Source of the DNA: Suttonella indologenes
GTDB taxonomy: Bacteria > Pseudomonadota > Gammaproteobacteria > Cardiobacteriales > Cardiobacteriaceae
Assembly: GCF_900460215.1 (NCBI RefSeq)
Contig: NZ_UHIA01000003.1
Span: 627,501-691,500 of the forward strand
Reading direction: 5' to 3'
DNA: 64,000 bases
This document shows positions 16,786-24,998 of this stretch, piece by piece. Each line of letters starts with the position of its first letter. Position 1 is the stretch's first letter. The notes beneath the pieces are model-generated. The model searched no databases, was not told the origin of the DNA, and saw only the letters and a list, made by a program, of their open reading frames with translations. The translations under genes and the position numbers were made by a program.

Positions 16786-17672
16786 TAGTCAAGGAAATCA
16801 AAAAGAGTTACAAATCCACAAGAAGTAAAAGAATAGTTTATCGATGCAATTTAATCGCCAATCCTTGCGTTTACGTTTAAGCCAAGCCCACATTTTCTCG
16901 ATTGGGTTCAGATCCGGACTGTATGGCGGCAGCCATAAAATATGATGTCCCGCATCTGCAATAAGCTCTTGGGTATCCTGTCTTTTGTGAAAGCTGGCAT
17001 TGTCCATAATAATGACGCTGTTTTCAGGCAATTGTGTTAACAGCAATTCTTCTACCCAACAATGAAATACATCACTATTAATACTGCAATCGTAAAGCCC
17101 TACCGCAAACAACTTGTTCTTATGTATTGCCCCAATAGCATTGCTTTGATTCTTGAGTTGCCAGTTGTACTTTCCTAAACAAGGACAGCCTTTGTGGGAA
17201 TAGCCGTAAGCTCTGTTGTCATGAGATTTAAAGCCGCTTTCATCTAAGTAAATGAGGGTTCTGCCTTCAGCTTCAAATGCCGCTAACTGCTTAAGAAATA
17301 ATAGGCGCTGTTGTTTGTCTGCTTTCGGATGAATTAAGGTCTTTTTTTTCGAGTAATGCCGACACGTTTTAATGCTATGGCAATAGCTCTGTCGCTACAG
17401 TTAAAGCGTCTTGCCCGTTCATAGCAATAGTCATCAGGATAAGCTTGGACGTCAGCCATTAAAGCTTCATTATCGATTTTTGCCGGTTTGCGTTCGTACT
17501 TCTTGCGTTCTATGCTTTTCTTCCAACGTTGAATAGTTGTTGCGCTGAGTCGATATTCTTCAACAAGCTTTCTGTAGCTATGACCTGATGCCAGCTTGTT
17601 CAATATCATTTGTCTGTAATCTTTTGAGTATGCCATAAGTTTTAGTGTAACTGTTTTTTGATTCCTTGACTA
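16786..17672 (-). mobile_element. IS630-family insertion sequence (second type), copy 1
   Basis: An 887-bp element flanked by TA (16784-16785 and 17673-17674). The ends are TAGTCAAGGAAATCAAAAAG on the left and, read inward on the right, TAGTCAAGGAATCAAAAAAC. It is 99% similar by eye to the copy at 30463, same length and same orientation, with about eight base differences. It forms the left border of the circularly permuted insert. Confidence 0.85.
16798..17636 (-). CDS. IS630-family transposase, made by -1 frameshift (copy 1)
   Basis: ORF A (17636-17334) starts MAYSKDYRQMILNKLASGHS, carries a helix-turn-helix (SATTIQRWKKSIE) and ends ITRKKRP. A run of eight A (17349-17342) precedes its stop. 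A -1 slip continues as KKTLIHPKADKQQRLLFLKQ, through YLDESGF, IIMDNASFH and YSPDLNPIEKMWAWLK, the DDE triad. The joined product is about 279 residues, full length for the family. No disabling mutation is visible, so the element may be active. Confidence 0.8.
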
Positions 17673-17674
17673 TA

Positions 17675-17781
17675 GGCGGGGATACTGGCGTGCTGTCGTT
17701 GCAATCGCCGCCAAGAATGCGAGGTTGTGCTGGGCATCATTACATTACGGCGATGACTTCAGACTGTATTCAACAACGTGA
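17675..17781 (+). pseudogene. 3' end of an IS110/IS1111 transposase (rest at 29547-30462)
   Basis: The frame GG-CGG-GGA reads RRGYWRAVVAIAAKNARLCW and then ASLHYGDDFRLYSTT before a TGA at 17779. This is the typical C terminus of IS110-family transposases. Placed after the truncated transposase ending CSLIG at 30461, it gives a continuous frame across one shared TA. The two pieces are therefore one gene, split by IS630 and separated by circular permutation. Confidence 0.85.
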
Positions 17782-17965
17782 AAAATTAAACTGAGTAGTA
17801 ACTGAACTGTAACTCGTTGATGGTAAAGGGTTAGACCCCCGTGAGAAGTATCTGCATATCCTACTGGATATCACTATCCGATTAACGAAGGAGGATCTCA
17901 CGAGCGTCTTTCATCAGGGTCCGAATCAATAGCGATTCAGCGTGACCGTTTATAGTAGTGCAGTC
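17782..17965 (+). other. Right end of the IS1111-type element, and border sequence
   Basis: No gene is seen. GCATATCC at 17854-17861 is the inverted match of GGATATGC at 29484-29491, upstream of the transposase start. That fits the subterminal inverted repeats of IS1111-group elements. In that group the guide (bridge/seek) RNA is encoded downstream of the transposase, so 17782-17860 is the expected place; this is inference. A GTGAGA...TCTCAC inverted pair (17841-17846, 17895-17900) lies here too. Confidence 0.4.
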
Positions 17966-18372
17966 TCATCCCTTGCCTTTCATTGATGAACAGCCAGAAA
18001 TTAAAAACCGGCGTTGACTGTTTGGGGAAGCCCTTATAGTAGGATAATTTCCTTTTTCCAAGCGGACCCGAAATAGACGTCCGCCTTGCTTGCTTTCACC
18101 GGTAGTTAACTCAAAACCACTTTCTAGCTGTACGACTGCTGCCGTGCCATTACCCAATGACTCAGTGACTTTTAAGCCCCATCGATTTCCGGATTGGCCA
18201 CCGCTGAGTAGCCCAGTGGATTTGGATGAGTAAGGAGAACCGTCCCACATGCCACTAATACGTTGATGAGTAATTCCAGCATCCAACACACCATACAGTG
18301 TGACTGAGGTATCGGCATGAACGAAGTTTAGGCAACCTACACTCAACGCAGATCCCAATAAAATTTTTTCAT
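17966..18372 (-). pseudogene. Outer-membrane porin pseudogene (betaproteobacterial type)
   Basis: The translated body reads SVTLYGVLDAGITHQRISG and GNRWGLKVTESLGNGTAAVV, the N terminus of a Bordetella/Neisseria-type trimeric porin. The ATG at 18372 is followed by only six A; with seven the frame would read MKKILLGSALSVG, a proper signal peptide. One base is missing, so the start is out of frame. The 3' side diverges after GGRLF, near residue 105 of an expected 350 or more, so it is truncated as well. It suggests that the insert came from an Alcaligenaceae-like donor. Confidence 0.7.
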
Positions 18373-18403
18373 TATGAGTACTTTTCCAGGTTAAATTAAA
18401 TGT

Positions 18404-18420
18404 AGACGGTTTAACCGTCT
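18404..18420 (-). terminator. Hairpin at the end of phnL
   Basis: A perfect inverted repeat AGACGGT-TTA-ACCGTCT overlaps the phnL stop codon. It lacks a clear T run, so it is a weak terminator or an mRNA-stabilising hairpin at the end of the operon. Confidence 0.4.
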
Positions 18421-19025
18421 AAAGAGATTGACTGATCCACCCAACTGGCACTCGTATGACTGGTGTAAATAACCAGTTTCTGAGCGGCTTTAGCCTGTAA
18501 TAAAAGCGTGCTCACCTGATGACTACGCTCTGGATCCAATCCTGTACAGGGCTCATCTAAAAGTAAGATTGGAGGAGAAGAAAAATAAGCGTGAAGCAAC
18601 ATAAAACGCTGTAGTTCACCACCAGAGACATCACAGGCATAGCGAGAGAGTAAGCTAGGAGAGAGGTCCAGCAGTCTTAGTCCGTCGAGTACTGTCTTTG
18701 TGGGGACTAGAGCAAACCAATCCACAAGTTTTTCGCGAGGTAGTACGGTAGGATGTTGCCCTACGTACGACATTAATCGTGAGCGTAGAAATGCAAAGTG
18801 GGCGGGTGTCATTGTGCTTGGTGTGAACTGCTGATCGTGGGTTCGTATGCACAAGTGTGCCGTTCCTAAGCTTCGACTTCCCCAAATTCGTGAGAGCAAA
18901 GTCGATTTTCCTGAGCCTGACGCTCCCCAGATCTGTACGATCTGCCCTGTTTGTGCCGTTATGCGAAGTGGCCCATGATGTATGCCATTGCCTTCATACT
19001 GCAAAATCACAGTTGGTTTATTCAT
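18411..19025 (-). CDS. phnL: PhnL-like ABC ATPase of the C-P lyase system
   Basis: A 204-residue ATPase with Walker A GASGSGKST near residue 34, signature VSGGELQRFML near 134 and Walker B ILLLDEPCTGLD near 153. It is last in a phnG-H-I-J-K-L run. In E. coli PhnL binds the PhnGHIJ core with PhnK and is needed for C-P lyase function in vivo. It is not a transporter ATPase. The start overlaps the phnK stop as TAATG. It is somewhat shorter and more divergent than E. coli PhnL; the assignment leans on position. Confidence 0.82.
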   Translation of the reverse strand: MNKPTVILQYEGNGIHHGPLRITAQTGQIVQIWGASGSGKSTLLSRIWGSRSLGTAHLCIRTHDQQFTPSTMTPAHFAFLRSRLMSYVGQHPTVLPREKLVDWFALVPTKTVLDGLRLLDLSPSLLSRYACDVSGGELQRFMLLHAYFSSPPILLLDEPCTGLDPERSHQVSTLLLQAKAAQKLVIYTSHTSASWVDQSISLDG

Positions 19026-19789
19026 TAAATCATTGCCTTAACAAGAGCTTGGGCGATGAGATGCTCAGGCTCAGTAAGCAAACGATCCATAATGGATTCG
19101 CTGACGATGCGGCCTTGATCCATCACGATGGCCCGATCAGCAATGAGTCGAGCTAGACGTAAGTCATGAGTCACAAACACCATGGCAGTCTGTGTTTGGT
19201 TTCTCAAATTAGAGAGCACATCTAAAAAATCTGCTTGAGCGACTGAGTCGAGACCAGCAGTGGGTTCATCTAAAAATAAAATGCTCGGCTGATGGATCAT
19301 GGCCGCAGCGATTTGTACGCGTTGGCGCATCCCTCCCGAAAAGTTCTTCACTGGCTCATGTAATCGTTCTGGACATAAACCAAGTCGCTGGCCCCATTTT
19401 TGTGCTTGTTTGAGTGCATCAACCGCACGGTTGTCACCTAAATCAAAAAGACGACGTACGATATTAGTGGCGGCACTTTGTCTCAGGTTTAGGGTTGTGC
19501 TGGCATCCTGAGCCACATAGCCACACGCCCGCCGACGTAAAAGGTTAGTTTGATAAAGACTGGTACGTAGTAAATCCTGGCCTAAAAGGGAAAGAGCCTG
19601 ACAGTTGTTAGATAGCTGTCGTCCAGCAAGTATATTCAGAAGACTTGATTTTCCAGCACCTGAGGGGCCGACTAAAGCGAGAACCTCGGAAGGATAAAGC
19701 TTGAGGTGACAATCCGACAAAATACGGTGCCCAGCTATTTCAAGTGAGATAGCCTGTGCTGTCAGCACGGGATCTGGCAAGCTAAACAT
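19025..19789 (-). CDS. phnK: PhnK, ABC ATPase of the C-P lyase complex
   Basis: A 254-residue ATPase, the usual PhnK length, with Walker A GPSGAGKSS, signature FSGGMRQRVQIA and Walker B ILFLDEPTAGLD. PhnK docks on the PhnGHIJ core and couples ATP hydrolysis to opening of the complex. I start at MFSLPDPVLTAQ (19789), which overlaps the phnJ stop by 8 bases. The upstream extension of the frame lies inside phnJ and is not coding. The LNLRQSAATNIVRRL stretch fits the phosphonate-type ATPases. Confidence 0.88.
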   Translation of the reverse strand: MFSLPDPVLTAQAISLEIAGHRILSDCHLKLYPSEVLALVGPSGAGKSSLLNILAGRQLSNNCQALSLLGQDLLRTSLYQTNLLRRRACGYVAQDASTTLNLRQSAATNIVRRLFDLGDNRAVDALKQAQKWGQRLGLCPERLHEPVKNFSGGMRQRVQIAAAMIHQPSILFLDEPTAGLDSVAQADFLDVLSNLRNQTQTAMVFVTHDLRLARLIADRAIVMDQGRIVSESIMDRLLTEPEHLIAQALVKAMI

Positions 19790-20594
19790 GAGCGCGCTCC
19801 TTGCATGCTTCGGAGTCGGAACATACCCAATGGGGGGTGTTTGACGTACCAATATTATCCAAATAATGAATAGATGAGCCGCAGATACAACATGCTGTAT
19901 CGACTTTTTTCAGGCTAGCAGGCAGGTCAACAAAAGCTAAGTTTGCTAAGGGTGTATAGGCAGGCAATGCATAAATTCGTCGCTCGCGTGCGGCGCCAAA
20001 AATCTGAATAGCAGGCATCATCGCCATGCGGGGGTTATCCATAGCAGGAATAGGCGACGGTGACATTAAGACCCCATCATTAACAATCACAGGGTGGTCG
20101 TATCCTAAGCACGCATCATCTTGTTGCAACCATGTTTCAAATAGAGCGCTTAACACGACACCGTAATCATGATGTGCGTGCCGTGTCAGTGCTTCGGCCG
20201 CATCATTAATAAATCCACGTAGAGGGTCAGGTCGAGGAACTTGGTACACCACAATTTGCTCTTCCCGCAACGGGCTTTCAGGGACTCGCTGACGCGTTTG
20301 AATGAGAGTAGCCTTTGAGCTTGTTGTCGTAATTGATATGTTTGCCGTTTTAGTAAAAAAATCCGCGATATTCAGGGCATTAACGGTATCATCCGAACCA
20401 TGATCGACTACCTTTAACGTGTCATTCGGTTCTAATAAGGCAGCGGTAATAGCCATGCCTCCTACCCCCCAACCATAGGCAATGGGTAGCTCAGGAGCTG
20501 AGAAAGGTATTTGACGTCCAGGTAGACAGAGTGCTTTTAGGGTTTTACGACGTATTTCTTGTTTGGACGGTAGATCAAGGTAGGCATAATTCAT
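19782..20594 (-). CDS. phnJ: C-P lyase catalytic subunit PhnJ
   Basis: PhnJ is the radical-SAM [4Fe-4S] enzyme that breaks the C-P bond of ribose-1-phosphonate 5-phosphate. The 270-residue protein keeps the family N terminus (NYAYLDLPSKQEIRRKTLKA). It also keeps Gly26, equivalent to the glycyl-radical Gly32 of E. coli, and YGWGVGGMAITAA. All four conserved cysteines are present as C235, C238, C258 and C264 (CCICGS and WVCSDSEACKER). FGAARERRIYALPAYT is also intact. By these residues the enzyme should be active. It overlaps phnI by an ATGA. Confidence 0.95.
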   Translation of the reverse strand: MNYAYLDLPSKQEIRRKTLKALCLPGRQIPFSAPELPIAYGWGVGGMAITAALLEPNDTLKVVDHGSDDTVNALNIADFFTKTANISITTTSSKATLIQTRQRVPESPLREEQIVVYQVPRPDPLRGFINDAAEALTRHAHHDYGVVLSALFETWLQQDDACLGYDHPVIVNDGVLMSPSPIPAMDNPRMAMMPAIQIFGAARERRIYALPAYTPLANLAFVDLPASLKKVDTACCICGSSIHYLDNIGTSNTPHWVCSDSEACKERAHV

Positions 20595-21604
20595 ATTTCC
20601 TCCTTAGCCTGAACTCGGCGTAAACGCGCTAAATCAGCATCAAAGTCAGAGTAATGAGGTAATTTCAAATGGCTGACATAGCCGGATGCAGCGACTCCGT
20701 CGGTATGCATGAGTGCATCACTGGTAGCACCCTCAATTTTAAAGTGCTGATCTACGATTGCCATGGCGACGGCTTTACGCTCGTTAGCTCCAAAAGCAAT
20801 ACCAAAACCCGCTTCTAAATGTGGAGATGAGCTAAAATTTGGAGCCACAGTAGTGCAGGCAGTTAACTCAACCTCACCAATGGATACGGTTAAATTGAGG
20901 TCTTCCAGCTCTACGAATATTTCAACGCTCCCTCTCATTAATTGCGCTACATAGGGATGACTCGTTGAGGCTTTACGCAAACTCTCGTAAGCTAATCCAG
21001 TTAAGTAGCCTTCTTCGCCACGAGCGAGATGAGCGAGACGCTCGCAAGGATCAGGTAAAGAAGGCAAAACAGTTCGCGTAATGTCTATCGGAGCTTTAGA
21101 TATTTCGGTGCGGATAAGATCTGCGTACAGTGGCTCAGAGCTAGAGGGCGATGAGGGAGCTGTTATCACTGATTTAGGTAACTCGCACTGAGGGCGAGAG
21201 TGTTCTAAATCCATATTCAGTAAGCGGTGGGTGTAGTCGTAAGTGGCGCCTAAAATTTGCCCTCCAGCCAACTCTTTTTGCGTGGCGGAAATGTGGCGAC
21301 TGTAATGCATTGTTTTTAGATCTATGTTTTGGCTTGAGCCAAAATTGGCTAATTGCGCGCGATGAGCACGTACGAGAAATACCGCTTCGGCAATGTCTCC
21401 CTGAGCTTGCTTAAAGGCAATAGCAGCAAAACGTCGATCGTATAAGCCCCCCTCACTCATGATCCGATCAAGAGCTAACGACATTTGTGCCATGATTTGA
21501 TTAATTTCAATCTCGGGGATTGTGTCGTCGCCTCGGCGACTCCGTTCTACGGCTATACGGGAAGCAGCAATTGCTTGTTCACCACCCTTTACTGGTACGT
21601 ACAT
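20591..21604 (-). CDS. phnI: C-P lyase core subunit PhnI
   Basis: A 337-residue PhnI, the nucleosidase-like subunit that displaces adenine from ATP with the phosphonate. The N terminus MYVPVKGGEQAIAASR, then RRGDDTIPE, LYDRRFAAIAFKQAQGD and ISATQKELAGGQILGATYDY, are all family-specific. It overlaps phnH as TAATG and phnJ as ATGA, showing tight translational coupling of the core. Confidence 0.95.
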   Translation of the reverse strand: MYVPVKGGEQAIAASRIAVERSRRGDDTIPEIEINQIMAQMSLALDRIMSEGGLYDRRFAAIAFKQAQGDIAEAVFLVRAHRAQLANFGSSQNIDLKTMHYSRHISATQKELAGGQILGATYDYTHRLLNMDLEHSRPQCELPKSVITAPSSPSSSEPLYADLIRTEISKAPIDITRTVLPSLPDPCERLAHLARGEEGYLTGLAYESLRKASTSHPYVAQLMRGSVEIFVELEDLNLTVSIGEVELTACTTVAPNFSSSPHLEAGFGIAFGANERKAVAMAIVDQHFKIEGATSDALMHTDGVAASGYVSHLKLPHYSDFDADLARLRRVQAKEEI

Positions 21605-22161
21605 TAAATGATCTCCAAAGTTAAGTGACGTGGTAATACAACCAGCTGCGTGTCAGCGCATAGTAGTAGGTCCACTCCACGCGGGTAATCGGCACGAAAA
21701 GCAATATGATCAATGACTACATTTTGATGTAACCCTGAAAAATATAAAGTGTGTGGTTTGTTGAGTCCTGCACCGGTGGCTCGTATAGCAAGCCCCCCGT
21801 TTGTAGGTGATATGGCGGCTATTTCCATGACAAGGGTTGCCCCACTTTCAGGCGACTCACGGCTTCCTGCTGGAATATGTTGTAAGTGATGCCGTTGAGA
21901 ACCTGCAAAAACCCATTCGGGAGTTTGGCTCAAGGTTGCGCCTGTATTCAAAATACGGCTTGTTAATTCCTTATTTTCCACCTCAATAGCTACCGTCGTT
22001 TGGCTGTCTAGAAGGCAGTCAACGATGCAATGAATAGCACGCTCTTCTAGTTGCTGTATGCGCATTGGGTAACCAAAGGCATGCAGTAGTCGCCGATAAG
22101 TACGCGTCTGCCGATGTAACTCATCGTCATGTCTGTGCTCAGATCGTAAAGGTATTTTCAT
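21604..22161 (-). CDS. phnH: C-P lyase core subunit PhnH
   Basis: A 185-residue PhnH, a structural subunit of the PhnGHIJ core. It shows the family pattern QTRTYRRLLHAFGYPMRI near the N terminus, ATLVMEIAA in the middle and ADYPRGVDLLLCADTQLVVL at the C terminus. The E. coli protein is of similar length. The gene lies 4 bp after phnG. Confidence 0.9.
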   Translation of the reverse strand: MKIPLRSEHRHDDELHRQTRTYRRLLHAFGYPMRIQQLEERAIHCIVDCLLDSQTTVAIEVENKELTSRILNTGATLSQTPEWVFAGSQRHHLQHIPAGSRESPESGATLVMEIAAISPTNGGLAIRATGAGLNKPHTLYFSGLHQNVVIDHIAFRADYPRGVDLLLCADTQLVVLPRHLTLEII

Positions 22162-22165
22162 GATT

Positions 22166-22591
22166 CTAAGTTTTTTGTGTGGTGTAGAAACGTACAGAAG
22201 TAGCAGCCGTCAGCTGCTCCCTCTCAGCCTTTTTTAGCTCTAACTGTTGGCGTATAGGGTGCAGCACCAGCTCACGTTGGTGGGAGGGGGCCGTTTGTAG
22301 AAAGGCGTCTAGATAGGCCGCTAACTCCGCTTTGCGTAGATCGGAGCCCAAATGTACTGCGTAACCTTGAATTTTCCCAATAGCGATTACGCAGCGAGTA
22401 CAAGAAGCCTCACCAAACTGAAATGACACTGAGGCCTTACAAGCTTGTGTATTGAGCTGCACCAACCCCGTTTCAGGGCCAGCGAGTTTTTGTATAGGCA
22501 CACCCGGATTGTAAGTAGCCCAGATATTTTCCAGATAATCTCGGTTAGCTCGGGCAAGTAGCCCGAGCCAAGTTTGACGTTCTTGATTCAT
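22166..22591 (-). CDS. phnG: C-P lyase core subunit PhnG
   Basis: A 141-residue PhnG. It has RQTWLGLLARANRDYLENIW at the N terminus. The conserved FGEASCTRCVIAIGKIQGYA with GSDLRKAELAAYLDAFLQ identifies the family. PhnG works with PhnI in forming the ribosyl phosphonate intermediate. It starts 12 bp after the FmdE-like gene, so the transport module and the lyase core share a transcript. Confidence 0.9.
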   Translation of the reverse strand: MNQERQTWLGLLARANRDYLENIWATYNPGVPIQKLAGPETGLVQLNTQACKASVSFQFGEASCTRCVIAIGKIQGYAVHLGSDLRKAELAAYLDAFLQTAPSHQRELVLHPIRQQLELKKAEREQLTAATSVRFYTTQKT

Positions 22592-22603
22592 GGCTATGAC
22601 TTA

Positions 22604-23119
22604 TTACGATAATACGGTAGCGTTGTAAATATCTTCTGCGGGCTGGACTAACAAGCGTTCTACCATTTCGAGCTTCATTTCAGCCAAAATGATCTCTTCT
22701 TCTGGTGAGCGGTCTTTCTTGCGTGCTAACTGAATGAACTCGGGGCGTACGTGTCCGGGACGGATGGTGATTTCAACAGCGGTGCCACGGTACTCGAAAC
22801 GGAAGTAATAACGACCACCGGGGGACTCTTCTTCTTCGAGCCCTACTGAGTTATCAACAATGTAGCGACCCTCAGTAAGACCGCGGGTAACAAACTCAAT
22901 CGCATCTCTACCCCCTGGGCCTCCAAAGGCTGTGACACAGCGAATTTCACGTCGTTCAGGCAAACGACCATTATCTAGCAAGGGCCAGGCTCGCTGCATA
23001 ACTTTTAGCCCGTGGGCTACACCACCCGGATAACCGGCACCGTGGTATTTTAATAACTCATCAAAGTGGACTGTAAATTCATGTCCATTTTCCAGATAGG
23101 AGATTGTATCGTTACTCAT
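22604..23119 (-). CDS. FmdE-like protein within the phosphonate operon
   Basis: The 171-residue protein resembles the FmdE/FwdE fold (PF02663). HGAGYPGGVAHGLKVMQRAW at residues 26-45 matches the HGHxCPG start of that family, and AFGGPGGRDAIEFVTRG follows as in FmdE. Two family metal-ligand positions differ: the second His is Ala28 and the Cys is Tyr30. The C-terminal zinc ribbon of archaeal FmdE is absent. It sits between a FecBCD-type importer and phnG with short gaps, so it is part of the same operon. The function is unknown; a metal- or ligand-handling partner of the importer is my best guess. Confidence 0.55.
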   Translation of the reverse strand: MSNDTISYLENGHEFTVHFDELLKYHGAGYPGGVAHGLKVMQRAWPLLDNGRLPERREIRCVTAFGGPGGRDAIEFVTRGLTEGRYIVDNSVGLEEEESPGGRYYFRFEYRGTAVEITIRPGHVRPEFIQLARKKDRSPEEEIILAEMKLEMVERLLVQPAEDIYNATVLS

Positions 23120-23142
23120 TGTATTTACCTTTGTTTAGAGGA

Positions 23143-23937
23143 TTAAGAAATGGGCATATCTTGATCCGGTTCACGTATTCCAAAAACCGGGCAGATTGTG
23201 CTTTGAAAATGTTCTCCCGTTTGCACCATTAGACGGCGTAGTCTGACGTTGTATAAACGGGATAACTCAGACTCGGTTAACAGCTCATCAGCTGGACCAA
23301 ATTTAATCTGATCGTTGGTGTGCATCAGCAGTACTTTGTCTGCGAGATGCAGAGCGTGTTGCGGATGGTGAGTGGTAAAAACGACCGAATGGCTACGTAC
23401 TCGGCGTAACTCGAATAAGACGTTAAGCAATAAGTCCTGATTAGCTAAATCTAAAGCTGAAGCCGGCTCATCAAGTATGAGTACCTCAGCACCAGTAGCT
23501 AAAGCACGAGCAAGCAACACTAATTGGCGCTCGCCGCCGGATAGAGAGCCATATAAACGATAAGCAAAATGCCCTCCGCCTACTTTTTCCAATGCTTCAA
23601 GAGCTAGCTTACGATCCCGCTGTGAAGGAAGGCTGAACATGGGAAGCAAGGCGGCTCGTGCCATAAGTACCACATCGAGGCAACAATGGTTTTCACTACC
23701 GTATTGGTATTGAGGTACATAGCCGATGAGGTGGGGTACCTGCCGTTGTCCTTGATCTAAACGTTGTGAGCCTAATAGAGCTTTTAGCAACGTAGTCTTA
23801 CCGCGTCCGTTTGGGCCCAAAATGGCCAACGTTTCGCCCTTTTGTACGTTAAAACTTAAATCCTGAAAAATCACACGTTCACTAAAACGTACGCACGCTC
23901 CAGTTAAACTGAGATGAGAGGTAAAGACGGTTTGCAT
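23143..23937 (-). CDS. FecE-type ABC transporter ATP-binding protein
   Basis: A 264-residue importer ATPase with Walker A GPNGRGKTT near 40, signature LSGGERQLVLLARAL near 132 and Walker B VLILDEPASALD. It resembles the ATPases of iron-siderophore, cobalamin and molybdate (FecE/BtuD/MolC) importers rather than PhnC. The Walker A has Arg where Ser or Ala is usual (GPNGRGKT). It partners the permease and binding protein directly upstream. Confidence 0.88.
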   Translation of the reverse strand: MQTVFTSHLSLTGACVRFSERVIFQDLSFNVQKGETLAILGPNGRGKTTLLKALLGSQRLDQGQRQVPHLIGYVPQYQYGSENHCCLDVVLMARAALLPMFSLPSQRDRKLALEALEKVGGGHFAYRLYGSLSGGERQLVLLARALATGAEVLILDEPASALDLANQDLLLNVLFELRRVRSHSVVFTTHHPQHALHLADKVLLMHTNDQIKFGPADELLTESELSRLYNVRLRRLMVQTGEHFQSTICPVFGIREPDQDMPIS

Positions 23938-23939
23938 GA

Positions 23940-24998
23940 TTAAGCCCTTTCACGTCGACGAGTGCATAGTAAGTACACAAAGACGGGGGCGCCAACTAGA
24001 GCTGTGAGTACGCCTAAAGGAATCTCTGCAGCAGTTAAACTACGAGCCAACGTATCAGTCAAAATCATGAAAGTGGCACCCAGCATAAGACTCGTGAAAT
24101 AGAGCCGGCGGTGATCTTCGCCTACTAACATACGAGCAAAGTGTGGGATTACGAGTCCTACCCACCCCACTACGCCCGATGCGGTTACGCAGGCGCCGAT
24201 AATGATAGAAATCAACGCGAAGACGACCATCCGGGAGCGTGCAACATGGATGCCAAACGACTTAGCTTCGTCGTCACCCATAGCGAGTACAGCAATGCGA
24301 TAGCGCATTCTATTCAGTAGGTAAATGCTGGCAATGAGTATAGGAGCAGTTTGTGCAAATTTTTCCCAACTCGCCGTTGCAAAGCTTCCCATCAGCCAAA
24401 AGACGATGGCAGGTAAACTCGTTTCTGGATCCGCGGCATATTGAACTAACGAAATACCTGCTGCAAATAAAGCATCAATAACAATTCCAGCAAGCACAAT
24501 AGTCATCAAAGTACGACCCGCCATATTTGAAATCAGCACTACTAAAAACAGAGCAGCAAATGCTGATACAAACGTAGCCCCCATCAGTAGCGGCCCCCCT
24601 ACTCCAGCCAAAATTGCCAGTGATCCTCCTAATGCTGAACCTGAGGATAAACCTAGCACTTTAGGTGAAACGAGAGGGTTACGAAATAAGGTTTGTAAGG
24701 CTACCCCGCAGATGGCAAGCCCAGCCCCACATACTCCTGCCAATAATATGCGCGGCAAGCGTACATTCAAGATCACCAACGCATCCATATGCTGTGAGTT
24801 ATCACCTCGTAAGGCTGCATATAGGATGGCTACAATCTCATCTAGCGCTACGCTGTATCGACCTACTGATAGCCCGATTAGCACAGTCGCTATAAGCAGT
24901 AGGGACAAAAGAGGCCAATGACTAGCACGCCAAGTGCTCAGGGTAACTGGCTCAACCATTTCTGAGGACGAGTGAATCGATCGCGTATATTTGTTCAT
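23940..24998 (-). CDS. FecCD-family ABC permease
   Basis: A 352-residue FecCD/BtuC permease with about ten membrane segments. Family sequences include RLPRILLAGVCGAGLAICGV near residue 85, GLSSGSALGGSLA near 120 and GWVGLVIPHFARMLVGEDHR near 285. It forms the channel of a class II ABC importer in the inner membrane. An ATGA overlap couples it to the binding-protein gene. A cytoplasmic N-terminal extension of about 30 residues is longer than usual. Confidence 0.92.
   Translation of the reverse strand: MNKYTRSIHSSSEMVEPVTLSTWRASHWPLLSLLLIATVLIGLSVGRYSVALDEIVAILYAALRGDNSQHMDALVILNVRLPRILLAGVCGAGLAICGVALQTLFRNPLVSPKVLGLSSGSALGGSLAILAGVGGPLLMGATFVSAFAALFLVVLISNMAGRTLMTIVLAGIVIDALFAAGISLVQYAADPETSLPAIVFWLMGSFATASWEKFAQTAPILIASIYLLNRMRYRIAVLAMGDDEAKSFGIHVARSRMVVFALISIIIGACVTASGVVGWVGLVIPHFARMLVGEDHRRLYFTSLMLGATFMILTDTLARSLTAAEIPLGVLTALVGAPVFVYLLCTRRRERA

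Noticed and set aside
15427..17636. IS630 transposases as pseudogenes broken by frameshifts
   Set aside because: Each break falls on a run of seven or eight A, and a -1 slip restores full-length DDE proteins in two different element types.
18411..24998. PhnL, PhnK and the permease as a PhnCDE phosphonate transporter
   Set aside because: The permease is FecCD type and the binding protein PF01497 type. PhnK and PhnL are lyase-complex ATPases, not transporter subunits.
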